64,000 bases of DNA from Bacteriovoracales bacterium. GTDB taxonomy: Bacteria; Bdellovibrionota; Bacteriovoracia; Bacteriovoracales; Bacteriovoracaceae. The stretch lies in contig JAOMEV010000001.1 of the NCBI GenBank assembly GCA_028346125.1, positions 1-64,000 on the forward strand. Direction: 5' to 3'. The number at the start of each line of letters is the position of its first letter. Position 1 is the stretch's first letter. Made by a program: the position numbers and the translations under genes. This document shows positions 19,097-29,015 of the stretch, piece by piece. The notes under the pieces were generated by a model. The model saw only the letters and a program-made list of their open reading frames with translations, was not told where the DNA came from and did no database searches.

Positions 19097-19370
19097 ATTT
19101 CTCGTAGGGTAAATCAATGAAAAAAGGTTTAATAAATTCTCATATGCTTCTTAAAAAAGAAAAATAAGTTAACACCGACAGGTAATATTGTTACTTTTCT
19201 TTGAATACTTATGTCAAAGAGGCAATTAGTTGAATCGTAAAAAAACCTGTCCCATTGACTATAATTCGGTCAACGAAGTCTATATCAATTTTAAGAGTTT
19301 GGGTACTGGGAACAAAATTGCAATGATTACCAAAATAAAATTTTCAATTCATGAAAATTAGATGAAATAA

Positions 19371-19805
19371 TCAACTACATAAAAAATTTTCATAATTTCT
19401 TTGAAATTTTTTTAAAATTGGTATGTTAGACTGAAGTTGTTTTTGGTACATGTAAAGCTGTGGCCAAAAAATTTCTAAATCTTCGATCCCGTGCATTGAA
19501 ACATCTTCCCGTGCGAAATGAACCTCATAGCCATTATTTAAAATTTGTTTAAGCAAATTAATATTAAATTGTGATCCATAACAAAATTGATGTACCCTAA
19601 AAAAAATAAAGCCATTAACGCTCGGGCTCAATTTTATCCTTGTCTTGGCACAGCTTTGTGACTCCAGAGTAGAGAGGTGCTCAACAGTATAAAAGACAAT
19701 CGAACCATCTAACTTTTTCGCTTTTTCACTGTTGATTAAGTGTTGGGAAGGTTGTGGTAGACTTTTTAAAAATCCTAAATCCAAAAATGAATAATAACTT
19801 TTCAT
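19371..19805 (-). CDS. divergent LIC12192-like paralog
   Basis: VNGFIFFRVHQF...LKQILNNGYEVHFAREDVSMHGIEDL aligns with the 17630-18100 product; start overlaps the stop of 19802-20560 (ATGA). Confidence 0.6.
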   Translation of the reverse strand: MKSYYSFLDLGFLKSLPQPSQHLINSEKAKKLDGSIVFYTVEHLSTLESQSCAKTRIKLSPSVNGFIFFRVHQFCYGSQFNINLLKQILNNGYEVHFAREDVSMHGIEDLEIFWPQLYMYQKQLQSNIPILKKFQRNYENFLCS

Positions 19806-20560
19806 ATTAAATCTACCTCTTGTGACTTCAATGCGATCTGAGATAGAGGGGACATTTTTAAAACCCTAAAAAACTCAAGGGGATCTTTATGGCCACAAGG
19901 AGAGTAAAGTGATTTGAATCTAATATTTAAAGTCCATCTAGTCTCATCTTCTTTGTTCATTAAACAGCCATGTATAAGGCCCGTCCAAAAAACTAGACTT
20001 GATCCATAGTTTATATTAGAGAATTCAGCATTTTTTTCTGAGTAATCTTGAAAATAAGAATGTTCTTTTTTTTCTTTCAATATATCATTCGCTATCCTAG
20101 ATTTTTTTGAATCCAGAATATACATTCCCTTTGTATTAAAAATATTTACTAAAGGCACCCACAAAACAATTTCAAAGGGAGAATTAACCGGGGCATCTTG
20201 ATGGGTTAGGACATAGTCTTTGTCATTCGGTTGTTGAATGACCAAATTACAAGACTTTTGAACAAGAATATCTGGTCCTATTAAACCTAGTATCGTTTCC
20301 TCATATGCCTCGAAAATTAATTTTAGGGTATCTTTTTCTTTAAGAGTTTTAATAATATCCATTCTAAAATTATTGAGAGCATGGCCTTTTAAATTTAATT
20401 TATGAAAATTATTAAAAAAATCATCAGGGCTTTTTAAGTTATTTTTTTTTAATGTTTCTATGGACTTGGAAAAAATTATGTTTTTTATTTCATTTAGCTT
20501 CTCAATATTGGAAGCTTTAACAACTTCAAAACCATTTTTAGCAAAGCTTTCATACTTCAT
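19802..20560 (-). CDS. 2OG-Fe(II) oxygenase, paralog of 18069-18875
   Basis: LTHQDAPVNSPFEIVLWVPLVN (HxD) ... LIHGCLMNKEDETRWTLNIRFKSLYSPC. Confidence 0.75.
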   Translation of the reverse strand: MKYESFAKNGFEVVKASNIEKLNEIKNIIFSKSIETLKKNNLKSPDDFFNNFHKLNLKGHALNNFRMDIIKTLKEKDTLKLIFEAYEETILGLIGPDILVQKSCNLVIQQPNDKDYVLTHQDAPVNSPFEIVLWVPLVNIFNTKGMYILDSKKSRIANDILKEKKEHSYFQDYSEKNAEFSNINYGSSLVFWTGLIHGCLMNKEDETRWTLNIRFKSLYSPCGHKDPLEFFRVLKMSPLSQIALKSQEVDLI

Positions 20561-20611
20561 GAAAATAGCCCTCCAATGAACTTCAAAATAACAAAACTTT
20601 TTGGAGAAACT

Positions 20612-21343
20612 TCAATACCTTAAAACCCTTTCAGGTTCCTTAGAAAAAGTTTCTTTATTGGTCACTTTTATATCCCAATAAACCTTGATTAAGTAATAAA
20701 ATGTTTTAACTAGGTTTGTGAATTTTAGTGCGACGCTTTTATCATGGTTTGGCTGAAAAAAACAGGGGACTTCAAAAAACTTTGTACCTGAAAGTAGTGT
20801 TTTGGCACTAAGCTCTAAAGTAAACGTATATCCTTCTGACTTGATGTCCATTTTTCTTAAAGCTTCAGTCGAATAAATTCCCCCACCATTAATATATTTA
20901 AGATGAATATTAAAAAGAAGTCTGCACATTTGAGTAAATGTTTCTGATAGTAAAATTCTCAACCTCGGCCGTATTTCGGTATTTACAAAATAGTAACAGA
21001 CAAAGCAATCTTCGTTGCAGTATTTAAAAAAACTTTCAAACATTGAGACTCCGACAACGTTGTCTCCTGGGAAAAAACCAACTTTAGGATATTGAGCATG
21101 TGTTACGATGGTTTTGACACTTTTACCAATACCGTAATTTTTTTCATGCTTAATTGTACGTATGAATGAATGATTGGACTCCCAGCCTTTCATAATTTCG
21201 TAGGTACTATCTGAACTGCCATCATCAACAACGATAATTTCAAAAGGAATATTTGGAAAATTTTTCGAGGCCTTGATAATAACTTCGATGGTATTTGAAA
21301 TATTTTTTTCTTCATTTAAAGCAAAAATTCCAAAAGTAATCAT
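20612..21343 (-). CDS. glycosyltransferase family 2 (DPM1-like)
   Basis: ITFGIFALNEEKNISNTIEVIIKA, IIVVDDGSSDSTYEIMKGW. Confidence 0.88.
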   Translation of the reverse strand: MITFGIFALNEEKNISNTIEVIIKASKNFPNIPFEIIVVDDGSSDSTYEIMKGWESNHSFIRTIKHEKNYGIGKSVKTIVTHAQYPKVGFFPGDNVVGVSMFESFFKYCNEDCFVCYYFVNTEIRPRLRILLSETFTQMCRLLFNIHLKYINGGGIYSTEALRKMDIKSEGYTFTLELSAKTLLSGTKFFEVPCFFQPNHDKSVALKFTNLVKTFYYLIKVYWDIKVTNKETFSKEPERVLRY

Positions 21344-21393
21344 TTATTTTTCCCTATATTTTTTTAATTTTGTAATCACAACTTCTTTCCAAA

Positions 21394-23934
21394 TCATATC
21401 TTATAAAAATGACTTTTTATAATAAGAATTCTTGAATAATTCCAAATTTTATTAAAACCTATCGCAAAAGAAAGAACGACGAAATTACTTTGAAAAAACC
21501 AATAACGATCATGAACGTTATGCATAAAACAGAAGAAGCAAAAATAACCAAAACTAGTTAACAATAGGCTCGCTACGATAAACTTGTTTTGCGACTTAAA
21601 GGCATAATAGACACCTAAAAGTACAACTAATATCCATAAAAATTTGACAATACCTTTAAGGCTGGATGCTTTAAAAAAAATTGAATAGTTTTTTAATACA
21701 TTTTTCAAACCAGAAAAGAAAATCAAACTTAAATTATTCTTAGTCAATCTCAAGATTATACTACTGGCCTCTTTTTTAGTATAGTGGACGTATTCTTTGG
21801 TCTCTGGATCGACTAGTGTTAAGCGATCAACTTCTCTAAAAATTGGCATGAAATGGTTATTGCCGTTATAGTGTATTCTGTTGCCCAAGCGTTCAAATTT
21901 GTTAGATATTTTATTAAATTTTTTAAATTTTAATATTTCTGCATCATTTTGGTTCGGTGGTAGAAGAGTTGCCTTTTGGGCCAAAAGGTTTTCAGATTTA
22001 AACTTAGAAGACTCTGGGTACAGAGATTTTGTAAAAAAAACCAGCGGTAATATAGAAAAAAGCAAAATTAGTGCTTTATAAAAACTTTTATGTCCGTAAA
22101 CAAAATTCTCTTTTCTTACTAGTAAGGAAAGGGCCAGAGAGATTATAAATAGTATAATAAGGTAAACTCCAGTCAAAAGATTTATTTGCATTGATAAAAA
22201 CGTTGATGCTAAAAAAAAATATAAATAATTTGAATTTAAAGAAGGTGATTTTAAATATTTGAAATATATTGTTATAATACATGTCAAAAAAATTGTTAAG
22301 AAAAGTTCGGTTATATCAGCTCTAGCAAAATAATAGAAAGGGTTATCCTTAAAGCAGAGCTGGGACATGAATAATAGAGACGTTATAGAGTTAAAGTATT
22401 TCTTAATTTGTACATAAAAAATTAAGAAAAAGAAGACCATAAACCAAGATTGAACAATTCGAACAGAACAGGCACTATACATATCTAGCATTTTCATGAA
22501 AATGGATTCTAGAAACGGATAACCAGCTTGACGGTAAGTATGACTTATTCCAAGCAAACCTTTGGTCAAAGAATCTACTCCCTTAATCACCTTATAGTCT
22601 AAAATTGTTTTAAGGCTGGTCAGAGAAAAAATCTTAAAACTTCCATCGATACTTGCAGTAAAAAGATATTTCCCACTACTATCTAGAGACAATGTACTAA
22701 TGGCTGACTTGTGAAAATAGTGTTTTCCTATCTCGTGATCAAAGTTATTATTATAAAGATATAAATGACCAAGTTTATCACCTAAAATTATATGAGGATA
22801 TATATTTTTTTTATCATATGGAATCGGAACCCTTATTTTCGGTCGTAAAAATTTATTTCTTGAATAGCCTTTCCAATGAACTTTTTTACATTGCCAATTT
22901 TTAAATAAACAACTAAATATGAAACCACTTCTAGTCGAAATGTAAATGTCATTACCTTCTTTACCAACCTTTATATCATAAATTTCTTCATGTCCTTTCA
23001 ATAGGAATTTTTTCTTCCATGTATTTATATCCCAAGCGTAAGCATAAGTGTCATAGCTTCCACTGAACAATTTCTTCTGATTAGGAGAGAACTCAAGAGA
23101 TGTAATACTTGAGTAATGACCATAAAGAATTTTCACAACCTTCAGACTATCTATTTCTAAAATAGTGATTTTTCCATCCTCACCACCTACCGCCAAAAGG
23201 TCCATTGAGGGTTCATAGGCCAGACTTAAAATAGCTCCTTTGTGTAATGGAATTTTATTTAAAATTATTAAATCTTTTGAACTCCATACAAAGATGTCTC
23301 CATTTTGATTCCCCGTTACAAATAAACCTTGGTTTTCAATTCTTTTAATTGATGTAATTTTATTCTCTTTCGGGTTATTGATTTTTATTGGTTTCTCTTC
23401 TTTCAAATTTTGAAGAAAGAAATCTCCATTACCGTAAGCAAAAGCAAACCCATTGACATCCCTTAGAAAAGTTGATGATGCCCTAAATTTCAAATAGTTA
23501 TAACTATTATCATCCCTTAAAGAGAGGGGTTCCTCTATTGAAGAAGGTTTTCCACAATACCATTTTGCGAGGTTTGTATAATTATCGTTATCTTGCCAGT
23601 AACAACCTTCCGTTCTGAGGTGATTTTTTGTTGATAGTTTTGTTTCAAAAAATGCAAAAGAAAAAAGATTAATTACAATGAGTGAACCCAAAGTAATTTC
23701 TAGCAAAGTGGATAACTTAACCCTAGATTTTTTTTTATTGATGAGATAACTCATTGTGATGACAGTTAGAAATGAAATGAATAGGAACAAAACATTATGC
23801 TGTTTCAATAAGTCTGCGGCATAGTTTAAAAAATAATTTCCGATAAGAGCTTTAAAACAAAACAACAAAAATATAAAGAATAATGGTAGCAAAATTACAA
23901 CTGTAATATGGTAGTTTTTTTTAAAATAAGTCAT
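21394..23934 (-). CDS. GT-C-like multi-TM membrane protein with inserted WD40-like beta-propeller
   Basis: N-terminal TM segments; WD-like repeats at aa ~140-450 (GHYSSITSLEFSPNQKKLFSGSYDTYAYAWDI, DSSGKYLFTASIDGSFKIF); C-terminal TM half with YRQAGYPFLESIF and HDRYWFF. Confidence 0.75.
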   Translation of the reverse strand: MTYFKKNYHITVVILLPLFFIFLLFCFKALIGNYFLNYAADLLKQHNVLFLFISFLTVITMSYLINKKKSRVKLSTLLEITLGSLIVINLFSFAFFETKLSTKNHLRTEGCYWQDNDNYTNLAKWYCGKPSSIEEPLSLRDDNSYNYLKFRASSTFLRDVNGFAFAYGNGDFFLQNLKEEKPIKINNPKENKITSIKRIENQGLFVTGNQNGDIFVWSSKDLIILNKIPLHKGAILSLAYEPSMDLLAVGGEDGKITILEIDSLKVVKILYGHYSSITSLEFSPNQKKLFSGSYDTYAYAWDINTWKKKFLLKGHEEIYDIKVGKEGNDIYISTRSGFIFSCLFKNWQCKKVHWKGYSRNKFLRPKIRVPIPYDKKNIYPHIILGDKLGHLYLYNNNFDHEIGKHYFHKSAISTLSLDSSGKYLFTASIDGSFKIFSLTSLKTILDYKVIKGVDSLTKGLLGISHTYRQAGYPFLESIFMKMLDMYSACSVRIVQSWFMVFFFLIFYVQIKKYFNSITSLLFMSQLCFKDNPFYYFARADITELFLTIFLTCIITIYFKYLKSPSLNSNYLYFFLASTFLSMQINLLTGVYLIILFIISLALSLLVRKENFVYGHKSFYKALILLFSILPLVFFTKSLYPESSKFKSENLLAQKATLLPPNQNDAEILKFKKFNKISNKFERLGNRIHYNGNNHFMPIFREVDRLTLVDPETKEYVHYTKKEASSIILRLTKNNLSLIFFSGLKNVLKNYSIFFKASSLKGIVKFLWILVVLLGVYYAFKSQNKFIVASLLLTSFGYFCFFCFMHNVHDRYWFFQSNFVVLSFAIGFNKIWNYSRILIIKSHFYKI

Positions 23935-24179
23935 TATAATACCTAATGAATTTTCCCCAGGCAGTTAAGATGAGTCTAAAAATTCCAATTTTAAAAGTCA
24001 AGGTCATTGAAGTTTATAAATTTTTGTAAAAAATTAAGTTAAAAGACATTTTTAAACAAAAACGGAGTCCCTTAAAAAATTCTTCCCAAATGAGATATCT
24101 GTGAAAGAAAAAAGGGATTGTTTCATGTTATCGATATCAAGACTAATTTTTATAAAGAAAGGCAGAGTGAAATCTGGAT

Positions 24180-26051
24180 CTATTTCAGCTCGTATATTTT
24201 GATAAATCTGTGGTTCTTATCCCACCGCGTTTTATCATTAAATTCAAGGGGGGTGTCTGATACAATAGAAAGAGATTTAACTAGCTTGTAATCCTTAAAA
24301 GTAGTCAAAAAAGTGTCTCTTGTTACCTCTTCACCATTAGACAAGTTTTTAAACCTTAGGAAGTCATCTTTTGTGGGGATTGATTGGTTAGAAATCATAG
24401 CAAATTTAGTAAAATATTTTGGTTTCGGTTTTGAACTCCACTTTTGTCTAAATTTTTCATAACTTTTTGGTACCTGCATTTCCGTTAATACAGGAAACTC
24501 CTTATTTAATTTATTCATAAAGGAAAGCTGCATGGTGCTGCGAAATTCAAACACTGATTTTATATTATTAGCTCTAAAGATTTTTATGAGGTCCTTCTCA
24601 ACAAAGGGATCTTGACGTTCTTTAGAATGGTCATGATAACTAAGAAAGAATACCCCTACAATTGCAATGATTAAGCTGAATAGAAAAGTTGTTTTTATAA
24701 AATGTAAAATTGGAGATAATCTCAATCTATAAAAAGAAACCGCCCCTTCTGCCATCAGTAAGGTGAAAAATGGGAGAAGGATTAAACTATGTCTAGTAGG
24801 GCTGAATGCTATTTTTTGAAAAATAACTAGGGCAATCCAGGTTATCGAAGCAAAAATAAAAAAAAGCAAAAAATAACGCTTTCGCAAGTCCTCGCTTCTA
24901 TACAAAGAAAAGCAACCTAGTACAAAAAAAAGAAAGAAAATGACTGAAAAAATGTTGCTAATGTTAGGATAATTATTAGAAAAATACAGGTTATAATTAA
25001 AAACATCAATAAAGTTAAAAAAGAAAAATTTTATAGGATACAAGGACTTTAAAGATTGAAGCGAGTTGTCAAATAGGTATTCGTTATTCCGTCCTGTATT
25101 ACTATTAAGCCCATATTCACTCAGTCGGATGAGGTTATATTTTAAGGGATAGATCAATATTAAGTATAATATTCCTCCGCGAAAAACCTTCAAACTAAAT
25201 GATAGAGCTTCTCTTCGATTAAATGTGTATTGCTTAAGAGCAAAAAAATAATAAGCTAGATGGTACTTTAGGGTCAGGTTGAACTTTCCTCTACGAAGGA
25301 CTTTTAAACTAAACCGTGGTGTGTCCTTTCGGTTAGATATATATTGCCTGGCGACAAAAAGGTAATAAGTTAAATAAATTGAAGGTAAAAGAAAAAGGAC
25401 TTGATAATGGGCATGGCTAAGAAGGGCAAGCAATATGGCCATAGTAACGTGAAGATTATTGTTTTTCCAGTTTTCTCCTTCTGTTAGTTGACGCCATAAA
25501 AGGATGAGAATAAGAATGCTGGATAAGACTCCAAACGCATAATTTAACGCTTGGACAGAGAAAATTATATTTGACCATGAAAATGTAATAATGGTGGTTC
25601 CATAAAGGGACAAAATAAATTTTTCTTTGAAGCTACCTGAATTAAAATGAAATAAGAACAAAGGAAAAATAAAAAGGCCAAGACATCCGAGCAAAAAAGA
25701 AGGTAACCTTCCCCAGAACAATGTCTCTCTATAATTGTGTGGTTTTATTAATAATAATGAAGTCAAATAGTACTGCAAGGGCGCCATAGACCAATAATCT
25801 GGAACTGTAGAAAAAAACTGGATGTAATTTTTTACAGAAGCGCTTGCTTTACGCGTAATCTCCCATTGCTTTTGGCCGATTTCACTCTTTTGATAATCAA
25901 ACCTTTTTTTTCCATATTTTATGTGGAATGCAACACCTAAATCGTCATTATTTGGAAAATGGTTATCGAGTAAACTTAATCGAGCAAAAATTCCTGAGAA
26001 GATTATAAAACATAAAATAAAAAGGGGAAATTTATGTTTAAGAGTAAACAT
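24180..26051 (-). CDS. GT-C/ArnT-PMT-like membrane glycosyltransferase
   Basis: Multi-TM; NNDDLGV and DYWSMAPLQYYLTSLLL loop motifs; PTRHSLILLPFFTLLMAEG. Confidence 0.65.
   Translation of the reverse strand: MFTLKHKFPLFILCFIIFSGIFARLSLLDNHFPNNDDLGVAFHIKYGKKRFDYQKSEIGQKQWEITRKASASVKNYIQFFSTVPDYWSMAPLQYYLTSLLLIKPHNYRETLFWGRLPSFLLGCLGLFIFPLFLFHFNSGSFKEKFILSLYGTTIITFSWSNIIFSVQALNYAFGVLSSILILILLWRQLTEGENWKNNNLHVTMAILLALLSHAHYQVLFLLPSIYLTYYLFVARQYISNRKDTPRFSLKVLRRGKFNLTLKYHLAYYFFALKQYTFNRREALSFSLKVFRGGILYLILIYPLKYNLIRLSEYGLNSNTGRNNEYLFDNSLQSLKSLYPIKFFFFNFIDVFNYNLYFSNNYPNISNIFSVIFFLFFVLGCFSLYRSEDLRKRYFLLFFIFASITWIALVIFQKIAFSPTRHSLILLPFFTLLMAEGAVSFYRLRLSPILHFIKTTFLFSLIIAIVGVFFLSYHDHSKERQDPFVEKDLIKIFRANNIKSVFEFRSTMQLSFMNKLNKEFPVLTEMQVPKSYEKFRQKWSSKPKPKYFTKFAMISNQSIPTKDDFLRFKNLSNGEEVTRDTFLTTFKDYKLVKSLSIVSDTPLEFNDKTRWDKNHRFIKIYELK
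25140..25367 (-). repeat. internal tandem duplication, two 38-aa units
   Basis: YYLFVARQYISNRKDTPRFSLKVLRRGKFNLTLKYHLA / YYFFALKQYTFNRREALSFSLKVFRGGILYLILIYPLK. Confidence 0.8.
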
Positions 26052-26189
26052 CTCTAGTACTTCCTACGGGGTTCCGATAAAAATAACTCCAATTAACGCA
26101 TTTAAGCAATAAACTTGTCAAGATTTTAGAAATATCTGATGGTAGCTTATACTCTAATTGCACTATTTAAAAAAAAGGAATCCCCCCTA

Positions 26190-26897
26190 ATGAAAAACCA
26201 AACTAATGAATTTTCAGGTGAGTCATGTAGATATGTCAGCGCATATTTGGACTCACCTCATGTTGATTTTTTGGAAAATGAAAAGATTTTTGATGATTAC
26301 AAACCAAAAAATATACTTGATGTTGGATGTGGAAATGGTAAGGGACTTTATTCATTAACAGAAAAGTTTAATTGCTCTGGCGTAGGTGTTGAGCCTTCAG
26401 ACGAAGCCGTGAAACTACTCATAAATAAATATAAAAATAAAAAAAATTTGAACTATATTAGTGCGAGTGCGCACCACCTCCCATTTGTTACAGATTCCTT
26501 TGACTTAGTTACTGTTTGGTCTGTTCTACACTGGGTTGGAAGAAATGAATATCTTCAGGCATTAGGAGAATTAATAAGGGTTACAAATAAATACCTTATA
26601 GTAATGGACTTTGTTAGCTCTGAAAATTATCGTACTGCCTATCATCATAAACCTGGTTTTTACACTTATAAAATGGATTTTGAACAATTGATACTAGGCT
26701 CTGGGATAATGAAAAAAACTTATTCTAAGCAATGGTTAGATACTAACCAAATTAACGATAAATATGTTCCAATATCATATAAAGATTTAACTCCATTTCT
26801 AAAAAATAAAAATAATTACTCCTCAAGAAAAATGGTTATCTTTGAAAAGAATTATGAAGCTTTACCGGTTTATTCTGAGAAAGATTTTAATCCATAA
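26190..26897 (+). CDS. class I SAM-dependent methyltransferase
   Basis: NILDVGCGNGKGLYSL motif I, DSFDLVTVWSVLHWV; ATG at 26190 preceded by AAGGAA. Confidence 0.85.
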   Translation: MKNQTNEFSGESCRYVSAYLDSPHVDFLENEKIFDDYKPKNILDVGCGNGKGLYSLTEKFNCSGVGVEPSDEAVKLLINKYKNKKNLNYISASAHHLPFVTDSFDLVTVWSVLHWVGRNEYLQALGELIRVTNKYLIVMDFVSSENYRTAYHHKPGFYTYKMDFEQLILGSGIMKKTYSKQWLDTNQINDKYVPISYKDLTPFLKNKNNYSSRKMVIFEKNYEALPVYSEKDFNP

Positions 26898-27067
26898 ATA
26901 AAAATAACTAGTGGATTCATAAAAACTGGCAATCCGGAACTTTAAGCTTCAAAAAGTTATTGATAGATTTATAAATAATTGTCCTGACAAAAAGTTTTTT
27001 TTGCATTAGCCTATTATTTGTAAAATTATGAGTATCTTATCAATACCCAATGGAATAACCTCTTCTT

Positions 27068-28099
27068 ATGAAAAGCAGAAATGCTAATACAGACAAAAAA
27101 AAATATATTGTAACCGGAGGAAACGGTTTTATTGGTTCTCATATGTGTAGAGAGCTGGTCGAACAAGGTCATCAGGTACTGGTCATAGACAACTTTTCGA
27201 CAAGTAAGGAAGAGGACTGGCACGGTTTTGGAGAGCTTGTTAATGTAGATATAGGGGATTTTAATAAAGTTAAAAAAGTTTTAAAGCTTTTTAGGCCGGA
27301 TGGAGTTTATCACTTTGCAGGCAGGGCAATCATTAGCGAAAGTGAAAACAATCCATTGCTTTATTATTCGGAAAATGTCTCCAATGGAATTTCTCTGATT
27401 AAGTCGTGCGTAGAGTCAGGTGTTAGAAAAATGATTTTTAGTAGTACATGCGCAACTTTTGGCCAACAAGCTACTCCAGTCCTAGAGTCTAATGAGCAGA
27501 ATCCTATAAATACATATGGTCGGTCTAAGCTAATTTTAGAAAAAGTGTTGTATGACCTATCAGTAAAAGGGCTAATGGATACTTTTGTTTTTAGATACTT
27601 TAATGCGGCAGGTTGCTCTGAGGATGGGCTCCTTGGAGAGTATAGGGAGGTGGAAACACGATTAATCCCCAATATTTTTTTTTCCATTTATGGGAAAAAA
27701 AATCTCTTTATCTATGGGGATAATTTTGAAACCCTCGATGGTACTGCTGTTAGAGACTATATACATGTCTTAGATCTTGTAAAGGCACATAGTCTAGGTA
27801 TGCAAAAGTTGCATACCTTTAAGGGGTGGCAATCTTTTAATTTAGGAACGGGGACCGGTTACAGTATTCTTGAAGTGATTTCTATGGTTGAAAAAATAAC
27901 AGGGAAAGAGGTAAAATACTCTTTGCGGGACAGAAGAGTCGGGGACCCTTCATTTTTAGTCTCATCATGTAGCGCATCGTTGCGGGCTTTTGGTTTTTCT
28001 TCAAAAAGAAGTCTTAAAGAAATAGTTATCGACGTTAATAATTTTTTTATCAAGAGATTAAAAAATGAAAGAGTTAGATATAGTCATTCCAGTTTTTAA
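27068..28099 (+). CDS. galE: UDP-glucose 4-epimerase-like
   Basis: YIVTGGNGFIGSHMCRELVEQGHQVLVIDNFST, NTYGRSKLILE, FRYFNAAGC, TAVRDYIHVLDLVKAH. Confidence 0.85.
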   Translation: MKSRNANTDKKKYIVTGGNGFIGSHMCRELVEQGHQVLVIDNFSTSKEEDWHGFGELVNVDIGDFNKVKKVLKLFRPDGVYHFAGRAIISESENNPLLYYSENVSNGISLIKSCVESGVRKMIFSSTCATFGQQATPVLESNEQNPINTYGRSKLILEKVLYDLSVKGLMDTFVFRYFNAAGCSEDGLLGEYREVETRLIPNIFFSIYGKKNLFIYGDNFETLDGTAVRDYIHVLDLVKAHSLGMQKLHTFKGWQSFNLGTGTGYSILEVISMVEKITGKEVKYSLRDRRVGDPSFLVSSCSASLRAFGFSSKRSLKEIVIDVNNFFIKRLKNERVRYSHSSF

Positions 28100-29015
28100 T
28101 GAAGAGTCGGTCTTAAGTATTTTATTTGCAGAATTGGAGGCTACATTTAGCAAAAAAAACCTTTTAAAGGCCGGTTTAAAAAGAGTTAACTACTTATTTG
28201 TTGATGACGGGAGTAAGGATGCTAGCTCAATTCTTATTAAAAAATTTTTGGAGGAATCTCAATCAGGTAAGTTAATTAGATTATCTAGAAATTTTGGCCA
28301 TCAAAATGCTCTAACTGCAGGTTTAGATTTGTCAGAAGGTGATTTTGTTTCAGTTATCGATGCGGACCTTCAAGACCCACCAAAAGTTATCTTAGAAATG
28401 CTCCAGCTATTAATAAAATCCCAATCTGAAGTTGTTTTTGGAATAAGGAAAAAGCGTAAGGAAAATAAACTCAAAGTCTTTTGTTACTGGTTATACTATA
28501 GGGGTCTAGCTTATCTGACTGATCTTGACATGCCTTTAGATAGCGGTGATTTCTTTGTAATGACTAAAAAAGTTAGGACATCTTTATGTAAACTTCCAGA
28601 AAAGCTAAGATATCCTAGGGGACTAAAAACGTGGGTAGGGTTCAAGCAGGTCGGTTATGAATATGAGAGGCATTCGAGGGCCGCGGGTTCCTCCAAATAT
28701 TCTTTTAAAAAGCTTTATGACCTTGCGACTAATGGGATAACTTCTTTAACAACTAAACCTCTAAGAGTTACGCAATTTTTTACAGTTAGTTATTCCTTTT
28801 TATCTATCATTATGTTCATTTTTGTACTGATCAAAACTATCAGGGGAAATAAAGAAAATATTAATTTTGATTTAATTATTTTACTCATTTTATTTAGCTT
28901 CAGTGTATTGTCTTTTTGTTTGTATATCATGAGCGCTTATGTGGGAAGAACCTACCTTGAAGTTAAAGGACGACCTTCTTATTTGGTCGGGGAAGTTATT
29001 GAGCATGAAAATTGA
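28065..29015 (+). CDS. polyprenyl-phosphate glycosyltransferase (GT2, ArnC/GtrB-like) with C-terminal TM
   Basis: ELDIVIPVFNEESVLSILF, VDDGSKDAS, SRNFGHQNALTAGLDLSEGDFVSVIDADLQDPP. Confidence 0.93.
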   Translation: MKELDIVIPVFNEESVLSILFAELEATFSKKNLLKAGLKRVNYLFVDDGSKDASSILIKKFLEESQSGKLIRLSRNFGHQNALTAGLDLSEGDFVSVIDADLQDPPKVILEMLQLLIKSQSEVVFGIRKKRKENKLKVFCYWLYYRGLAYLTDLDMPLDSGDFFVMTKKVRTSLCKLPEKLRYPRGLKTWVGFKQVGYEYERHSRAAGSSKYSFKKLYDLATNGITSLTTKPLRVTQFFTVSYSFLSIIMFIFVLIKTIRGNKENINFDLIILLILFSFSVLSFCLYIMSAYVGRTYLEVKGRPSYLVGEVIEHEN

